DNA of 15,933 bases from contig JALOPO010000045.1 in the NCBI GenBank assembly GCA_025453855.1, positions 1-15,933 on the forward strand, read 5' to 3'. A model generated the notes under the pieces. It ran no database searches and was not told where the DNA came from. It saw only the letters and a program-made list of their open reading frames with translations. Every line of letters starts with the position of its first letter. Positions within the stretch are counted from its first letter, which is position 1. Source of the stretch: Gemmatimonadaceae bacterium. GTDB taxonomy: Bacteria; Gemmatimonadota; Gemmatimonadetes; Gemmatimonadales; Gemmatimonadaceae. Position numbers and translations under genes: made by a program. Below, piece by piece: positions 15,844 to 15,933 of this stretch.

Positions 15844-15933
15844 GCGGCCACCTGCAGCACGACCTTGCCGAACTGCCGCCCGCTCGAGAGCCGCTCGTAT
15901 GCCTCGCGCGCATGCGCGAGCGGCCAGACCGAG
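15840..15933 (-). CDS. C-terminus of an MDR-family (quinone/alcohol) oxidoreductase, partial
   Basis: Only the last 30 codons are present; the gene continues beyond the right edge. They read VWPLAHAREAYERLSSGRQF followed by GKVVLQVAA and a stop. This matches the closing helix and strand of zinc-type or quinone oxidoreductases of the medium-chain dehydrogenase family (typically PLxxAxEAxxxLxxGxxxGKxVL). Cofactor (NADPH or NADH) and substrate cannot be judged from this piece. The stop overlaps the GTG start of the downstream two-CxxC protein. Confidence 0.75.
   Translation of the reverse strand, partial: SVWPLAHAREAYERLSSGRQFGKVVLQVAA

Overview
This is a very GC-rich window (roughly 70% by eye), densely coding, with strong third-position GC bias that opens long meaningless antisense frames. 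Gene families, composition and an A/T-rich promoter-like motif close to the Bacteroidetes TAnnTTTG element point to a free-living Gram-negative bacterium of the FCB group. I infer Gemmatimonadota. No rRNA, tRNA, CRISPR array, transposase or phage gene was found, so this reads as ordinary chromosome carrying one storage-polymer module.

Positions 1-4095 hold a cyanophycin (multi-L-arginyl-poly-L-aspartate) module. On the minus strand lie cphB (cyanophycinase) and then cphA (cyanophycin synthetase, which runs off the left edge). Divergent from them on the plus strand is iadA, an isoaspartyl dipeptidase. Together they can build the polymer from Asp and Arg, cut it to beta-Asp-Arg, and split that dipeptide back to the amino acids. 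The IadA appears to carry Glu where the classical enzyme has its carbamylated metal-bridging Lys.

Positions 4096-9395 hold a small exported Arg-rich heptad-repeat protein (minus), leuS with a clear promoter motif and an excellent intrinsic terminator, a repeat-rich 340-bp gap, and an exported triple-PDZ protein (plus). A long inverted repeat separates the PDZ gene from the convergent genes that follow.

Positions 9396-13693 (minus) carry gyrA followed by a REC-GAF-GGDEF diguanylate cyclase. gyrA is broken: about 65-70 nt are missing near codon 351 and the downstream part is in another frame.

Positions 13694-15933 (minus) carry the C-terminus of an MDR-type oxidoreductase, a small two-CxxC protein coupled to it by a GTGA overlap, a mechanosensitive-channel-like membrane protein, and a putative lipoprotein of unknown function. 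The last two each look as if one G is missing. Three lesions within about 2.4 kb, one in an essential gene, suggest consensus or assembly errors, though real decay cannot be excluded.

The most interesting points are the cyanophycin cycle with its variant dipeptidase, a recurrent TAnnTTnG promoter-like motif, and three structured intergenic repeats. I did not find a clearly new multi-gene system.
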